Below, one piece after another: positions 1 to 9,024 of a DNA stretch of 64,000 nucleotides (the first letter of the stretch is position 1; each line of letters opens with the position of its first letter). Origin of the DNA: JBKHBT01 sp046542255. GTDB taxonomy: Bacteria; UBP14; UBA6098; JBKHBT01. A model generated the notes under the pieces. That model was not told where the DNA came from. It saw only the letters and a list, made by a program, of their open reading frames with translations, and did not search any database. The translations under genes and the position numbers were made by a program. The stretch lies in contig JBKHBT010000003.1 of the NCBI GenBank assembly GCA_046542255.1, positions 1 to 64,000 of the forward strand. The letters run 5' to 3'.

Positions 1-135
1 GTTAGTATTGTGTTCTATGGATATATTTTATATGTGGCTTTAGAAGAGAAGAACAGAATGAATATCATTGCCTGATATCTATTCTGTCGATGTCTTTGAT
101 GCATTGAAGTATATATAATATATTTGAAATTACTG

Positions 136-166
136 TTGACAAATTAACGTGTTTCTTCTTTATTAT
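136..166 (+). promoter_or_regulatory. Putative sigma70 promoter of the HU gene
   Basis: A perfect TTGACA lies at 136-141. TTTATT follows after 17 bases and TATTAT (161-166) after 19, so the -10 is ambiguous. This is the only promoter-like sequence ahead of the HU start at 203. Bases 1-135 show no gene. Confidence 0.45.
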
Positions 167-202
167 TGGACAGATAGGGAAACCACAGGCAAAGGGGATC
201 AA

Positions 203-493
203 GTGACAAAAGCAGATTTGGTAGAAATAGTAGCAGAAAGAACCGGTTTCACAAAAACAGAAACCGCAGTTATAATTGAGAGCTTCCTTAATTCCGTTAA
301 AGATGTTATGTCGGATGGAAATACAATTGAAATTCGTCGTTTCGGCTCTTTCAAACTTAAAGAAAGAAAGCCACGCGTTGCCAGAAATCCAAAGACAGGA
401 AAACCTGTCGATGTGGCAAAGCGCGTCGTACCAGTTTTTAAACCTTCAAAAATCTTCAAAGACCTTATTGCGAAAAATGTCAAAGAACTCTAA
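203..493 (+). CDS. hup: HU family DNA-binding protein
   Basis: Histone-like nucleoid protein of the HU/IHF family, about 96 residues, the usual length. It binds and bends DNA as a dimer. The N-terminal helices lead into the conserved GSFKLKERKPR beta-arm start and the RNPKTGKPV arm tip, then the VPVFKPSKIFKDLI C-terminal helix. I choose the GTG at 203 over the upstream ATG at 149: an AGGGG ribosome binding site at 193-197 sits just before it, and TKADLVE is where HU proteins normally begin. The 18 extra upstream residues look like translated leader. The next small gene overlaps its 3' end by 17 bases. Confidence 0.93.
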   Translation: MTKADLVEIVAERTGFTKTETAVIIESFLNSVKDVMSDGNTIEIRRFGSFKLKERKPRVARNPKTGKPVDVAKRVVPVFKPSKIFKDLIAKNVKEL

Positions 494-644
494 GAAGAAA
501 GTCGCCGTTTATCATTTAGCATTAATCGTCTTATTGATCGCTATTTTTTCTTTTAGTATTGTCCATGGTATCGGCCTTATGGACATACAAGAAATAATCA
601 GCAATGGTTCAATATTGTGCCTGGCCTGTATTGGCATAGGCTAA
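477..644 (+). CDS. Small CXXC membrane protein, CD1871A-like
   Basis: A 55-residue protein with a basic N-terminus, one hydrophobic helix (about residues 11-30) and a C-terminal CLACIGIG (residues 48-55). This matches what I recall of the CD1871A family of CXXC-motif proteins: tiny, one membrane helix, ending in CLECIGIG-type sequence. They commonly sit beside NapH-like 4Fe-4S membrane proteins, as here (next gene 22 bases downstream). The function is unknown; the terminal CXXC could be a redox pair or a metal ligand. The start lies inside the HU gene, suggesting translational coupling. Family assignment rests on the C-terminal motif and the neighbour. Confidence 0.65.
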   Translation: MSKNSKKKVAVYHLALIVLLIAIFSFSIVHGIGLMDIQEIISNGSILCLACIGIG

Positions 645-666
645 ATCACATGCAAATGGAGCTTAC

Positions 667-1506
667 ATGAAATTGGGAATCTGGAGAAGGATTGCTCAAA
701 TCCTGGGTTTAATATTACCGAATAGCTATTTTCAGGTATTTCTAAAAGATGGAAGTATTTACCAGGGGAAAGCCAAAGGTATCGTACCGCCTATTCTCAA
801 TTGCTATGCTACACCGACAGCATATACTTCATGTCCGGTCGGCAGCATTCAGCATTTTATGAAGATTCATGCTTTTCCGGCATTTTTAGTTGGCATTTTG
901 GGCATAGTGGGTGTAGTTATTGGCAGGATCACATGTGGTTGGATATGTCCCTTCGGATTTATCCAGGATTTGTTACATAAAATACCTACTCCTAAATGGC
1001 ATATGCCAAAATTCTTCAGATATTTCAAATATGTTATCCTTCTGGCGATGGTAATAGTATTGCCATATTTCTTTATGGACACTTATTTCTGCCAGGCCTG
1101 CCCTGCCGGTGGCCTTACTGGAGGTGTTACTCAGGTTATTATCAATCCACCGCTTCGTGAGCTTCTTGGTGCGCTTTTTATTCGTAAGATGATTATTCTT
1201 GCGCTGACGATTTTCTTTGTGATTTTCATATCGAGGTTTTTCTGCAGGGCATTTTGTCCGCTTGGAGCTATACTGGGGCTTTTCAATGGTTTTAGCCTAT
1301 TTAGCCTTCAGCTCAATGAGGATAGTTGCATACATTGCTCTGCATGTGCTAAGGTTTGTCCTGTCGAAATCGACCCGGTCAAAACGCCAAATTCGCCAGA
1401 ATGCCTCCGATGCATGAAATGCGTTGAAAAATGTCCAACAAGTGCTCTATCATTCAAACCCTCAGTCATTAAAAATGTGCCCGAGACAGGGCCAGAAACA
1501 AGCTAA
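667..1506 (+). CDS. NapH/CcoG-like 4Fe-4S membrane protein
   Basis: A 279-residue integral membrane iron-sulfur protein. About four hydrophobic segments (near residues 69-87, 121-137, 170-188, 197-212) carry the family's repeated CxxxCP motifs, CGWICP at 90-95 and FCRAFCP at 191-197, plus CQAC at 142-145. The C-terminus has two 4Fe-4S ferredoxin clusters: Cys 221/224/227/231 and 246/249/252/256. NapH, NosR and RdxA relatives move electrons between membrane and periplasmic or cytoplasmic partners. No nitrate, nitrous-oxide or cytochrome oxidase genes are nearby, so the partner is unknown. It probably forms a unit with the preceding CXXC protein. Confidence 0.85.
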   Translation: MKLGIWRRIAQILGLILPNSYFQVFLKDGSIYQGKAKGIVPPILNCYATPTAYTSCPVGSIQHFMKIHAFPAFLVGILGIVGVVIGRITCGWICPFGFIQDLLHKIPTPKWHMPKFFRYFKYVILLAMVIVLPYFFMDTYFCQACPAGGLTGGVTQVIINPPLRELLGALFIRKMIILALTIFFVIFISRFFCRAFCPLGAILGLFNGFSLFSLQLNEDSCIHCSACAKVCPVEIDPVKTPNSPECLRCMKCVEKCPTSALSFKPSVIKNVPETGPETS

Positions 1507-1553
1507 ACCCTATAATATTAATTCTCCGATAATTCCCCAAAAAAAATAAATAC

Positions 1554-1582
1554 TTGCATACAAACTGTACTTTGTCTATTAT
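1554..1582 (+). promoter_or_regulatory. Putative promoter of the amidase gene
   Basis: TTGCAT at 1554-1559, a 17-base spacer, and TATTAT at 1577-1582. An AGGAGAA ribosome binding site follows at 1611-1617, just before the amidase ATG at 1620. Confidence 0.45.
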
Positions 1583-1619
1583 ATAGTACGAATGATCGAG
1601 TCAAATACTTAGGAGAATT

Positions 1620-3422
1620 ATGAGAAATTTTATTTTAGCTTTATCTTTATTATTGGTCTTTTCGATATACGCTATCGATGTTACAGAAGAAATCGTAGCG
1701 GGGGAATTTGATATTGTTCATTCCGAAAATTTTATCATAAGCAATGGAAAATATCAACTCGCCGATATTACTGAAGAAGGATATATCTTTTCCGAAACAT
1801 TTGTTTCACCTCTCCCACACCTTACAGGATATGCAGCCAGAATAAAAGGCACCATGAACCCCGATGAAGCACTCGAAATGGATTTCTACTGGAGCACTGA
1901 CGGCGAAAACTGGACCGGCCCGATAAATGATGATGAAGTCGGACTCACCCATAAAGACCCTAAACATCCCTATATTTACAGCGATTTTCATTTTCCGGAT
2001 AATATACCATCGCTGCACTATCGCATTGTTCTTTATATTCAACCCGAGGATGATGCAAAAATCGAGGGTATAGATTTTATATTTCTCGATGCCGGAGAAA
2101 CCGAAGAACAACCACAGCCGACTATCTATAAGGCAGCCGATAGCGAAGAATGCCCCATGCCAGCCTATTATGACCGTTATGACTGGGGCTGCGATGAAGC
2201 AGGTTCGCCAAGTTGGTGGCCAAGTTATACCGATGCCTGGATCTGGGCAATTCACCACACTGCCGGCGGCACATCTACCCCATCGGATCCGATGGCTACG
2301 ATGCGTTCTATTTGGTACTACCATACCTATACAAATGGCTGGGGCGATATCGGATATCAATTCGTTCTAGATCATCTTGGCAATATATATCAGGGCAGAT
2401 ACAATTCTGATTTGGCCAATTTGGATGCTGTCGGCGCTCACGTTGGCGGGCATAATACCGGCTGTGTTGGCCTTTCTGTTATGGGGAATTTTGAAACAGC
2501 AACGGTTCACGATGCTACATTGACTGCTCTTTATTCGCTCGTTGCATGGAAATGCGACCAGCGCGGAATCGATCCTTATGGATCATCATGGCTTGTAGAT
2601 GGCACATATCCAAATATATCCGGTCATAGAGATATCGGCTCAACTGCTTGCCCTGGAGCAAATTTCTATGCGCTAATGCCTTCTATCCGTGATTCTGTCT
2701 ATAATAGAATCCATGGCGATCCCGGGCCTGGCGGTGGAAGCGATACATTGATAATAGACAATGGAGACCCGGAATACACTGTCTCCTCCGGATGGACTGA
2801 TGGCACATATAATCCATCATCCGGCTGGGAAGATGACTATCAGTACTGTTCTGTCGGCGGTGATGTAAATACTGCAAGATGGACTCCGAATATTCCTGTT
2901 TATGGTGAATATGCGGTCTATATGTGGTGGTATGGCGGCTCAAACCGCTGCGATAATGTTACTGTCAAGGTTCAGGGCGAGAGCTATAATGAAGTCACTG
3001 TTTCCCAGCGTGATGTGGGAAGTAGTTGGCATGATCTGGGCGATTTTGCTTTCAATGTTGGAACAGGTGGTTATGTCGAAATTTCGGATGAATCTTATTC
3101 TGGCGATGGTTGTTCGGTGGTTATTGCTGATGCTGTGATGTGGATCCTTCTCGAGACACTCGGCACAAGCGAAAGTCCCCGGCCAGAGATGCTCGATATT
3201 AGGCTATTTCCGAATCCATTCAATAGCGCAGTCAATATTCAAGCTCCCGAAGGCGCGCTTGTCGAGATCTATGATATGCAAGGAAAGCGATTGATATCGA
3301 TGATTTCTGAAGGCAATATCCTGATCTGGCAACCGGATGAAGATATCCCTTCTGGTACTTATCTTGTTCGCTCCACTACCGATTTTGGCCATATCATGAG
3401 GAAAATTGATTATATCAAATGA
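1620..3422 (+). CDS. Secreted PGRP/N-acetylmuramoyl-L-alanine amidase with sorting tail
   Basis: A 600-residue secreted peptidoglycan amidase. Residues 1-19 are a signal peptide. Residues 30-170 form an all-beta region I do not recognise. Residues 205-365 are an amidase_2/PGRP domain: IHHTAG (zinc ligand H212 or H213), GHRD (H336) and ACPG (C344) supply the three zinc ligands, so it should cleave the MurNAc-L-Ala bond. Residues about 378-507 resemble the golvesin C-terminal-like domain (DNGDPEYT start, tryptophan/tyrosine-rich strands). The C-terminus has FPNPFNS and a final 70-residue module resembling type A sorting tails of FCB bacteria. It has its own promoter and converges on the next gene with a 22-base gap. 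Confidence 0.88.
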   Translation: MRNFILALSLLLVFSIYAIDVTEEIVAGEFDIVHSENFIISNGKYQLADITEEGYIFSETFVSPLPHLTGYAARIKGTMNPDEALEMDFYWSTDGENWTGPINDDEVGLTHKDPKHPYIYSDFHFPDNIPSLHYRIVLYIQPEDDAKIEGIDFIFLDAGETEEQPQPTIYKAADSEECPMPAYYDRYDWGCDEAGSPSWWPSYTDAWIWAIHHTAGGTSTPSDPMATMRSIWYYHTYTNGWGDIGYQFVLDHLGNIYQGRYNSDLANLDAVGAHVGGHNTGCVGLSVMGNFETATVHDATLTALYSLVAWKCDQRGIDPYGSSWLVDGTYPNISGHRDIGSTACPGANFYALMPSIRDSVYNRIHGDPGPGGGSDTLIIDNGDPEYTVSSGWTDGTYNPSSGWEDDYQYCSVGGDVNTARWTPNIPVYGEYAVYMWWYGGSNRCDNVTVKVQGESYNEVTVSQRDVGSSWHDLGDFAFNVGTGGYVEISDESYSGDGCSVVIADAVMWILLETLGTSESPRPEMLDIRLFPNPFNSAVNIQAPEGALVEIYDMQGKRLISMISEGNILIWQPDEDIPSGTYLVRSTTDFGHIMRKIDYIK

Positions 3423-3444
3423 TTTAAGAAATGATTTTGATAAA

Positions 3445-4683
3445 TCAATAATAAATTCTGAAGGAGGCATATACCATATCTGTATATGATCCAAATTCCG
3501 AATTTATCTTTGGGAAAATGCCAGATTCATTCTCCAATGGCTCTCCCAGGCCCAAATATCCGCCGAAAGCGATATAGATATCTTCTGCAATATTGTACTC
3601 CAGAGATGGCACGATAAGTGCTGAGCCATCAACGATATTGTAATATATCACACTGCTCGCGCTAAGAAGCGGATTAATCGAGTAACTCGCTCCTGGAATC
3701 AGATAATGCTGCCCGAGAAGGTATAATTCGCCACTTCTATATGCAGGATCATTAAGAATGGCTCTGTATTCTTCATCAAATGTCTTTCCAGCGCTATTGT
3801 AATGATACTCTGCCCAGCCATAAAACTTATCGCTAAAAGAGTAATCGGCTCCAGCGGATAGGCGGAAAATATCCTGCTCTATGTCGCCTATTTGACTGCT
3901 ATCTACTTCGATATCAGAATATGCAGCTTCAAGCCATGTCCCGGTGCCGCCAATAGAACGCATCATATCAAAGCCATAGAGCATGGATTTTTTGTATTTC
4001 ACAGCAAGAAGCGAAAAATCGGTTTCAAGGGCATAGAATTTCCCTCTTCCGAAGATTGCGCTTTTTTCGATCTCGAACTCATCGCCAGAAATATAACCCA
4101 TATCGATCTCGGACATCATTCCTATGGGCATTCTCAATCTAATAGCATCGACACCGGGACGCTCCTCTGTGTCCAGTGCATCATAGGAATATGGGACAAT
4201 GACTTCGCATGGTTTTACCATCCGCGCAGTTCCCCAGGCAATCGGCTGGCGGCCTATGTAAAGATCAGCTTTCCATGAAAGGCGAATATATGCCCTATCG
4301 AGATTACCCAATATTGAAAGATTGCTCTTCTCTGGAAAATCCGGCGCAGGGTATATTGTATTATCTAAATCAAAAGCACGATAAGCTCCCTGCTGTGATT
4401 CTGTGAAACCAAAATTAGGTAGGTCGAAATCGGGATCATATACTTTTGCCATTAGCTCATAAGAAGCATTCACAGAAGCAAAATCCAAAGGCGAATAGGA
4501 TAAATTGAGTCGATATGTCTGGTTCAAAATGCCTGTTGCCTGGCCATAGCCAGTCATATCCTGAAAGTAATCTGGTATGAAAGTAGCTGTGGCATAGTTT
4601 TTCCAGAACCCGCCATAATAAAATTCCCCTGCAAAACAGGTGGATAATATTGTAATCAATAAGATAAGAAATAATTTTTTCAT
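3445..4683 (-). CDS. Outer-membrane beta-barrel protein, last gene of the Lol-like operon
   Basis: A 412-residue protein with a signal peptide (MKKLFLILL... to about residue 18). It then has alternating hydrophobic/polar aromatic-rich strands and a final FRIYY aromatic terminus, as expected of an outer-membrane beta-barrel. I cannot name the family; many barrels of this kind follow LolA-like and FtsX genes. I choose the ATG at 4683 (preceded by GAAAGGA) over the upstream ATG at 4710, because it places the signal peptide at the N-terminus. It follows the ATPase gene on the same strand after a 103-base gap with a strong hairpin. By context it is the outer-membrane end of the transport pathway. 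Confidence 0.75.
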   Translation of the reverse strand: MKKLFLILLITILSTCFAGEFYYGGFWKNYATATFIPDYFQDMTGYGQATGILNQTYRLNLSYSPLDFASVNASYELMAKVYDPDFDLPNFGFTESQQGAYRAFDLDNTIYPAPDFPEKSNLSILGNLDRAYIRLSWKADLYIGRQPIAWGTARMVKPCEVIVPYSYDALDTEERPGVDAIRLRMPIGMMSEIDMGYISGDEFEIEKSAIFGRGKFYALETDFSLLAVKYKKSMLYGFDMMRSIGGTGTWLEAAYSDIEVDSSQIGDIEQDIFRLSAGADYSFSDKFYGWAEYHYNSAGKTFDEEYRAILNDPAYRSGELYLLGQHYLIPGASYSINPLLSASSVIYYNIVDGSALIVPSLEYNIAEDIYIAFGGYLGLGEPLENESGIFPKINSEFGSYTDMVYASFRIYY

Positions 4684-4719
4684 ATATATCCTTTCTTCAA
4701 TATAGCACAATTATCATAT

Positions 4720-4765
4720 GAAGCCTTGCTTTGTAAGGATTATTGCTGTTACGAAGCAAGGCTTC
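4720..4765. repeat. 17-bp-stem intergenic palindrome
   Basis: GAAGCCTTGCTTTGTAA (4720-4736) pairs with TTACGAAGCAAGGCTTC (4749-4765) with one G-U wobble and a 12-base loop. There is no T-run on the minus strand, so it is not a standard terminator. It may act as an mRNA-stability hairpin between the ATPase and barrel cistrons, or be a mobile palindromic element. A related AAGC-core cluster lies at 42884-42965. Confidence 0.7.
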
Positions 4766-4786
4766 AATGAATTTTAATGCCATTTT

Positions 4787-5524
4787 TCAGCCTTTTTTAA
4801 TTTCTTCGACCTGTCTTTTTAATTCGGTGGATGATTCTTTGACTTTGTCTTTGTCTATCATTCCATCCTTTAGCGTGATAAGCCTTTTGGCTCTTTCCAT
4901 AACCAGCTCATCATGAGTCGAAAATACGAAAGTCATGCCTGTGTTTTCATTTAAGTCGTGCATCATATCCAAAAGTTCGCCGGAAGTTGTACTATCGAGA
5001 TTTGCAGTCGGTTCATCGGCCAGTATGATCGTTGGATTCGCTACCATGGCTCTTGCGACAGCGACTCTCTGCTGCTGGCCGCCGGAAAGCTCTGTCGGAC
5101 GTTTATTTTCATAACCTTCGAGGCCAACCTGTTTTAGGATTTTGATAACTCTTTCATGCCTTTCATCCTTGGGGACACCCTGAAGAAGCATGATATACTC
5201 GATATTTTCTTCAGCCGTGAGAACAGGAATCAGATTATATGCCTGAAAAATAAAACCGATATGGTCTCGCCGGAAATCCGAAAGGTCTCTTCCGCTAAAT
5301 TCAGATATCTTATTTCCAACGAGTTCGACATAGCCTTGCGTAGGATTATCCAGGCCGGAAATTAGATTTAGAAATGTCGATTTTCCGCTTCCAGATGGCC
5401 CTACAATGGCGGTAAATTCGCCCTTTTCGATTTTCAAATCGATGCCCCGGACAGCATGAACCGGCACACCGTTTGTATTATAAGTCTTATGAAGCTCATG
5501 GGAATTTATTAATAATTTGCTCAT
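4787..5524 (-). CDS. ABC transporter ATP-binding protein, LolD/MacB type
   Basis: A 245-residue ABC ATPase of the LolD/MacB/FtsE class. Walker A is GPSGSGKST (42-50), the Q-loop glutamine is Q94 in FIFQAYNLIP, the signature is LSGGQ (146-150), Walker B is IILADE (166-171), and the switch histidine is H204. It should power the two FtsX-type permeases encoded just upstream, likely as a mechanotransmission transporter handling lipoprotein or lipid at the periplasmic face. A short charged C-terminal extension (after about 220) is unlike core LolD. It is separated from the upstream permease by a 303-base spacer, although the rest of the operon is tightly packed. Confidence 0.93.
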   Translation of the reverse strand: MSKLLINSHELHKTYNTNGVPVHAVRGIDLKIEKGEFTAIVGPSGSGKSTFLNLISGLDNPTQGYVELVGNKISEFSGRDLSDFRRDHIGFIFQAYNLIPVLTAEENIEYIMLLQGVPKDERHERVIKILKQVGLEGYENKRPTELSGGQQQRVAVARAMVANPTIILADEPTANLDSTTSGELLDMMHDLNENTGMTFVFSTHDELVMERAKRLITLKDGMIDKDKVKESSTELKRQVEEIKKG

Positions 5525-5827
5525 TTTTATATCCTTTTATATTGATTTTTTACAAATTTATCCGCAGCCAAGCAAAGGCGATGGCTTGAGACTGTGTTGC
5601 CTTCGACTTGGATTAGGCAACCTTTAGTGTTAACTTCAATATTCTCTTCATTACCGGTGGCCGAGCGAAGCCGAGAACACAGACTGAAATATCCTCTGCC
5701 AAAGCGGAGTCGAGGCCACTCTACTACAAACATCCTAAAAATCAAAAATGTTTGCAAATATCCAAGCTCAGAAATTCCAAAGCTTGCCACTCGAAAAGCT
5801 GGATTTATTGATTGATTTTTTGGCATA
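5525..5827. other. 303-bp spacer with inverted repeats splitting the Lol-like operon
   Basis: I see no convincing gene. The stretch holds GTTGCC/GGCAAC (5596-5601 with 5616-5621). A GTGGCC/GGCCAC pair (5657-5662 with 5714-5719) encloses GAGCGAAGC-type sequence that recalls widespread intergenic palindromic repeats. An open frame crosses it on the minus strand, but the translation has no recognisable features. Confidence 0.5.
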
Positions 5828-7051
5828 TCAGAAACCCTTTCTAAGAGCTTCGGCAGGTTTGATCTTCGATGCTGAATAAGCTGGATAAATGCTTATTATA
5901 AACATCGCAACAAATGTCCATATCTGATAGCTATAAAACTGTGTGGCCTGAATGACAGGATATATCGGCTCTTGCATCGCGACACCAAAATAGGATGCAC
6001 CAGTGTAATCATAGCCGACATGGCTCATGATATAATTGATTCCGCCGCCAATTATCGTACCTAATACGATACTTATCATCCCGAGAGCCAATCCTTCGTA
6101 AACCATAAGCTTTCCAAGTGCAAAAGGCCTTGTACCGACAGCTTTAAGAACGCCAAATTCATAGAACCTTTCGAATAGAGACATAAACATCGTATTCCAT
6201 ATCATAAGCCCGACCAGAAAGAAAATGATAGCGCCGACTATAAACTTGCCAAAATCCATCATTCCAAAAGCAGATACCAGATCGGGCATAAGAACTTGCC
6301 AGGATATAGCATTATTGGGGCCTTCGGAAAGATTGCTCCAAAGCGCAAGTGATGAATCGGTCGAATCCCAGAAGTCCTCGAAATTGAATGCGATTTCATG
6401 GACATGGCCGTCTATATTGAGAAGCTCTTGAGCTTGTTCGATATGGATAAGAGCATACATCGAATTAATCGATTTATCGCCGAGGTCATAGATTCCGCGA
6501 ATGCGAAACAGCTTCTGCATTATCCCGCCAGAATCCGCTTGAGATGCAGTTATAACAACCTTATCGCCGATTTCGACATCGAGGCTTTTGGCAAGGTCTT
6601 TGCCGATTATCAATGCATCTTTTTTGTATTTATCGAAATATTCTCCTTCCAATATCGCATCATCGAATTTTGAAATGTCTCTTTCCAATTCCGGTTCGAC
6701 TCCGACAATCTTGACTGCACTGGCGAATGTTGGCGATGTAATCATCCCCATCGACATAGCTCTTAGAGCATATGCGCTTACTTTCTTATTGTTTTTTAGT
6801 TTTTGGATTACTTCATCCTGGTTTAGTATATAATCATCGACTTTTTGCGATGTGCGATAACCTTCCTTGTGTACCTGTGCCTGTCCCGAAAAGACTTCAG
6901 TTGCCATTCGGAAGAGGTCATCTCTCATGCCGATTCCCATTCCATCGTAAACAATCAAAGAAGCCAGGCCGAGTCCTATTGCAAAAGCAGCGATTATTGA
7001 CCGTCTCTTATTGCGAAAAATATTTCTCCATGCGAGTTTAATGTATAACAT
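5828..7051 (-). CDS. FtsX-like ABC transporter permease (second)
   Basis: A 407-residue permease of the LolC/LolE/MacB fold. It has one N-terminal transmembrane helix (about 15-35), a large periplasmic MacB-core domain (about 40-260), then three C-terminal helices. The cytoplasmic EFGVLKAVGTRP segment after the second helix is the coupling region that contacts the ATPase. It ends with the typical KIKPAEALR motif. The neighbouring permease is a diverged paralogue with the same layout, so the complex is probably a heterodimer like LolCE. The gap to the upstream permease is 12 bases. Confidence 0.9.
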   Translation of the reverse strand: MLYIKLAWRNIFRNKRRSIIAAFAIGLGLASLIVYDGMGIGMRDDLFRMATEVFSGQAQVHKEGYRTSQKVDDYILNQDEVIQKLKNNKKVSAYALRAMSMGMITSPTFASAVKIVGVEPELERDISKFDDAILEGEYFDKYKKDALIIGKDLAKSLDVEIGDKVVITASQADSGGIMQKLFRIRGIYDLGDKSINSMYALIHIEQAQELLNIDGHVHEIAFNFEDFWDSTDSSLALWSNLSEGPNNAISWQVLMPDLVSAFGMMDFGKFIVGAIIFFLVGLMIWNTMFMSLFERFYEFGVLKAVGTRPFALGKLMVYEGLALGMISIVLGTIIGGGINYIMSHVGYDYTGASYFGVAMQEPIYPVIQATQFYSYQIWTFVAMFIISIYPAYSASKIKPAEALRKGF

Positions 7052-7063
7052 CGATGCTCCTTC

Positions 7064-8278
7064 CTATATTGATCTTAGGGCTTCAGCTGGTTTAATGTTG
7101 GATGCGCGTACGGCAGGTATTATTGCTACCAACATCGACATAATGATAACCAATATCGCAGGAATCCAGTATTGCTGATGAATCAACATCGGAGAAAATT
7201 CATCTATTACCACACCACCAACTTCCATTGGATCGGGAAGGCTTACTCCGACATCTTGCATGATCATAACAAGACCCGTGCTAAGAATCGAGCCAATTAT
7301 TATAGAGGCGATTGCCATAATGAAAACCTCCACCATTATCATACTAAAGATGCGCCCTGGCCTTGTGCCGAGAGCTTTTAGGACTCCAAACTCCTTCGTT
7401 CGCTCCAATACATTCATTACAACTGTGTTTAATATTCCAACCGCAACTATTGCCATAATGATTGCATAGGTAAAATACCCGCTATTTCTATCAGCCTGCA
7501 TAGATTTATAGAATGATGCAGCAACAGTTTTCCATGATTGAACTTTTAAGTTGGTCCCTGCGAATTTGTCTTCCAATGCTTGTTTGACCTGGCTAACTTT
7601 GCGAATTGAATTGAGATTCACCAGGATTTCATGCACTTTGCCTTCTAGTACGAAAACTTCCTGAGCATCATCGATATGCAAGTACATAATCGCTCGGTCG
7701 GCTTGTTTGTTTCCAGAAGAATATAGCCCGGCTATCTGATAAATATCATTGGCCATAGAGCCATCGGCTGCCTGTGATATTATAACTACCGAATCACCTA
7801 TGCCGGCTTCGAGAAAATCAGCAAGGGATGTGCCGAGAAGCGCTTGATTTTGGGCATTCGATGCAAGAGGCTTGCCCTCTTTTATTCTATTATTAAAGCT
7901 TGTCGCAGCATCCTCGAGCTTCGGATCGATACCGATAATCTGGACTCCAGCAGTATGTTCGCCAACGGCGGCCAGGCCACCGGTAAGAACTCTCGGAGAA
8001 CATTCTTTAACTTTAGGATTTTCATTAATCTTCGCTACTACTTCTTCATAGTTCTCAATATTCTTATAGAGAGATGGCTTATCCAAATAATCGCCTTTAT
8101 GCATCTGAATATGCCCGACCATTACCCGAGTAAACATCTCGATAACTCTAATATAAGTACCATCCTGCCATGCTATAGAAATTGATGCCAGAGTAAATCC
8201 ACCTAGCATTGCGATAAATGTCAGAAGGCTTCTTCGCTTCTGGCGAAATATATTGCGAAAAGCAAGTTTCAGATACAT
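7064..8278 (-). CDS. FtsX-like ABC transporter permease (first)
   Basis: A 404-residue permease with the same architecture as its neighbour: an N-terminal membrane helix after NIFRQKRRS, a periplasmic MacB-type domain, three C-terminal helices, the coupling motif KEFGVLKALGTRPG and a terminal SNIKPAEALR. Its start codon overlaps the stop of the LolA-like gene by one base (TAATG), implying translational coupling. Substrate specificity cannot be read from the sequence; context suggests lipoproteins or lipids. Confidence 0.9.
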   Translation of the reverse strand: MYLKLAFRNIFRQKRRSLLTFIAMLGGFTLASISIAWQDGTYIRVIEMFTRVMVGHIQMHKGDYLDKPSLYKNIENYEEVVAKINENPKVKECSPRVLTGGLAAVGEHTAGVQIIGIDPKLEDAATSFNNRIKEGKPLASNAQNQALLGTSLADFLEAGIGDSVVIISQAADGSMANDIYQIAGLYSSGNKQADRAIMYLHIDDAQEVFVLEGKVHEILVNLNSIRKVSQVKQALEDKFAGTNLKVQSWKTVAASFYKSMQADRNSGYFTYAIIMAIVAVGILNTVVMNVLERTKEFGVLKALGTRPGRIFSMIMVEVFIMAIASIIIGSILSTGLVMIMQDVGVSLPDPMEVGGVVIDEFSPMLIHQQYWIPAILVIIMSMLVAIIPAVRASNIKPAEALRSI

Positions 8279-9024
8279 TATCTACCTTTCTTTAGATTTC
8301 TAAGTGTGAAAATATCATCATCGATAGAAACATCGAATTCAATATCTTTATAGGTTACTGTCGTCTTATTCCCTTCTTCATTATGAGGAATAAGTTCCAT
8401 GGTAGTCGGTATTGTCTTACCGCCCATGTCCTGTATATCTTTGAAATACATGGTACGGATTTTTTCGCCACCTTCATCATAAAATTCCTGACGAAGTGGC
8501 ATATAATCGTCTTCACGGACGACAAGAACCATCTTTCCCCATACAGTTGGCAAATCCTCGCGCGGAGTGAGTTTGATATATAGCTTTCCTTCTTCTGCAT
8601 CTTTCGGGCGAAAAAGCTCATATTTATAATCATCGACCATATACGATTCCTTGACAAGATCATCATTAGTGAAATCTGATCCCATCCAATCCGACATCAT
8701 CATCGAAGGAGGCACATTGACCACCTGATTTGTCTTCGGAAGATAGTTCCACATCTTATCACCGATTCTTAAGGTCGCCGTCCCGGCTTCCTTTTTCGGT
8801 TCGAGGATGCGGACAAAGGTTTTGTCTTTGCCTTTCGACCACGTATTCATAACAAGGGTTCTTTCCCAATGTGGCGTAATAATATGCATTTCCATAGCCC
8901 CACGGCTGGACTCTGCCCTATAGAGCCTATCTACACTATTTACGATTTCCTTGACATTATCTTCTTCGGCAATAAGTGCCAGAACAAATAATAATCCAAC
9001 AGCGATTAGCAAATACCGTTTCAT
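8278..9024 (-). CDS. Outer-membrane lipoprotein-sorting (LolA-like) protein
   Basis: A 248-residue periplasmic protein with a signal peptide (MKRYLLIAVGLLFVLALIAEED). The remainder is the beta-rich LolA-like fold of the family annotated as outer membrane lipoprotein-sorting protein. Visible family features are the GAMEMHI strand, FVRILEPKKEAGTATL, MWNYLPKTN, and SDWMGSDFTNDD followed by tyrosine-rich strands. It should carry a lipidated or hydrophobic ligand from the FtsX complex across the periplasm. It starts within the ATGA overlap with tetR, so it is the second cistron. It is not canonical LolA but the related family that sits beside ABC or RND exporters. Confidence 0.88.
   Translation of the reverse strand: MKRYLLIAVGLLFVLALIAEEDNVKEIVNSVDRLYRAESSRGAMEMHIITPHWERTLVMNTWSKGKDKTFVRILEPKKEAGTATLRIGDKMWNYLPKTNQVVNVPPSMMMSDWMGSDFTNDDLVKESYMVDDYKYELFRPKDAEEGKLYIKLTPREDLPTVWGKMVLVVREDDYMPLRQEFYDEGGEKIRTMYFKDIQDMGGKTIPTTMELIPHNEEGNKTTVTYKDIEFDVSIDDDIFTLRNLKKGR

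Noticed and set aside
1806..2360. 184-codon frame opposite the PGRP amidase
   Set aside because: It lies wholly inside a well-supported gene and has no features of its own.
5527..5826. 99-codon minus-strand frame in the operon spacer
   Set aside because: The translation has no domain-like character and the DNA contains inverted repeats; treated as a non-coding spacer.
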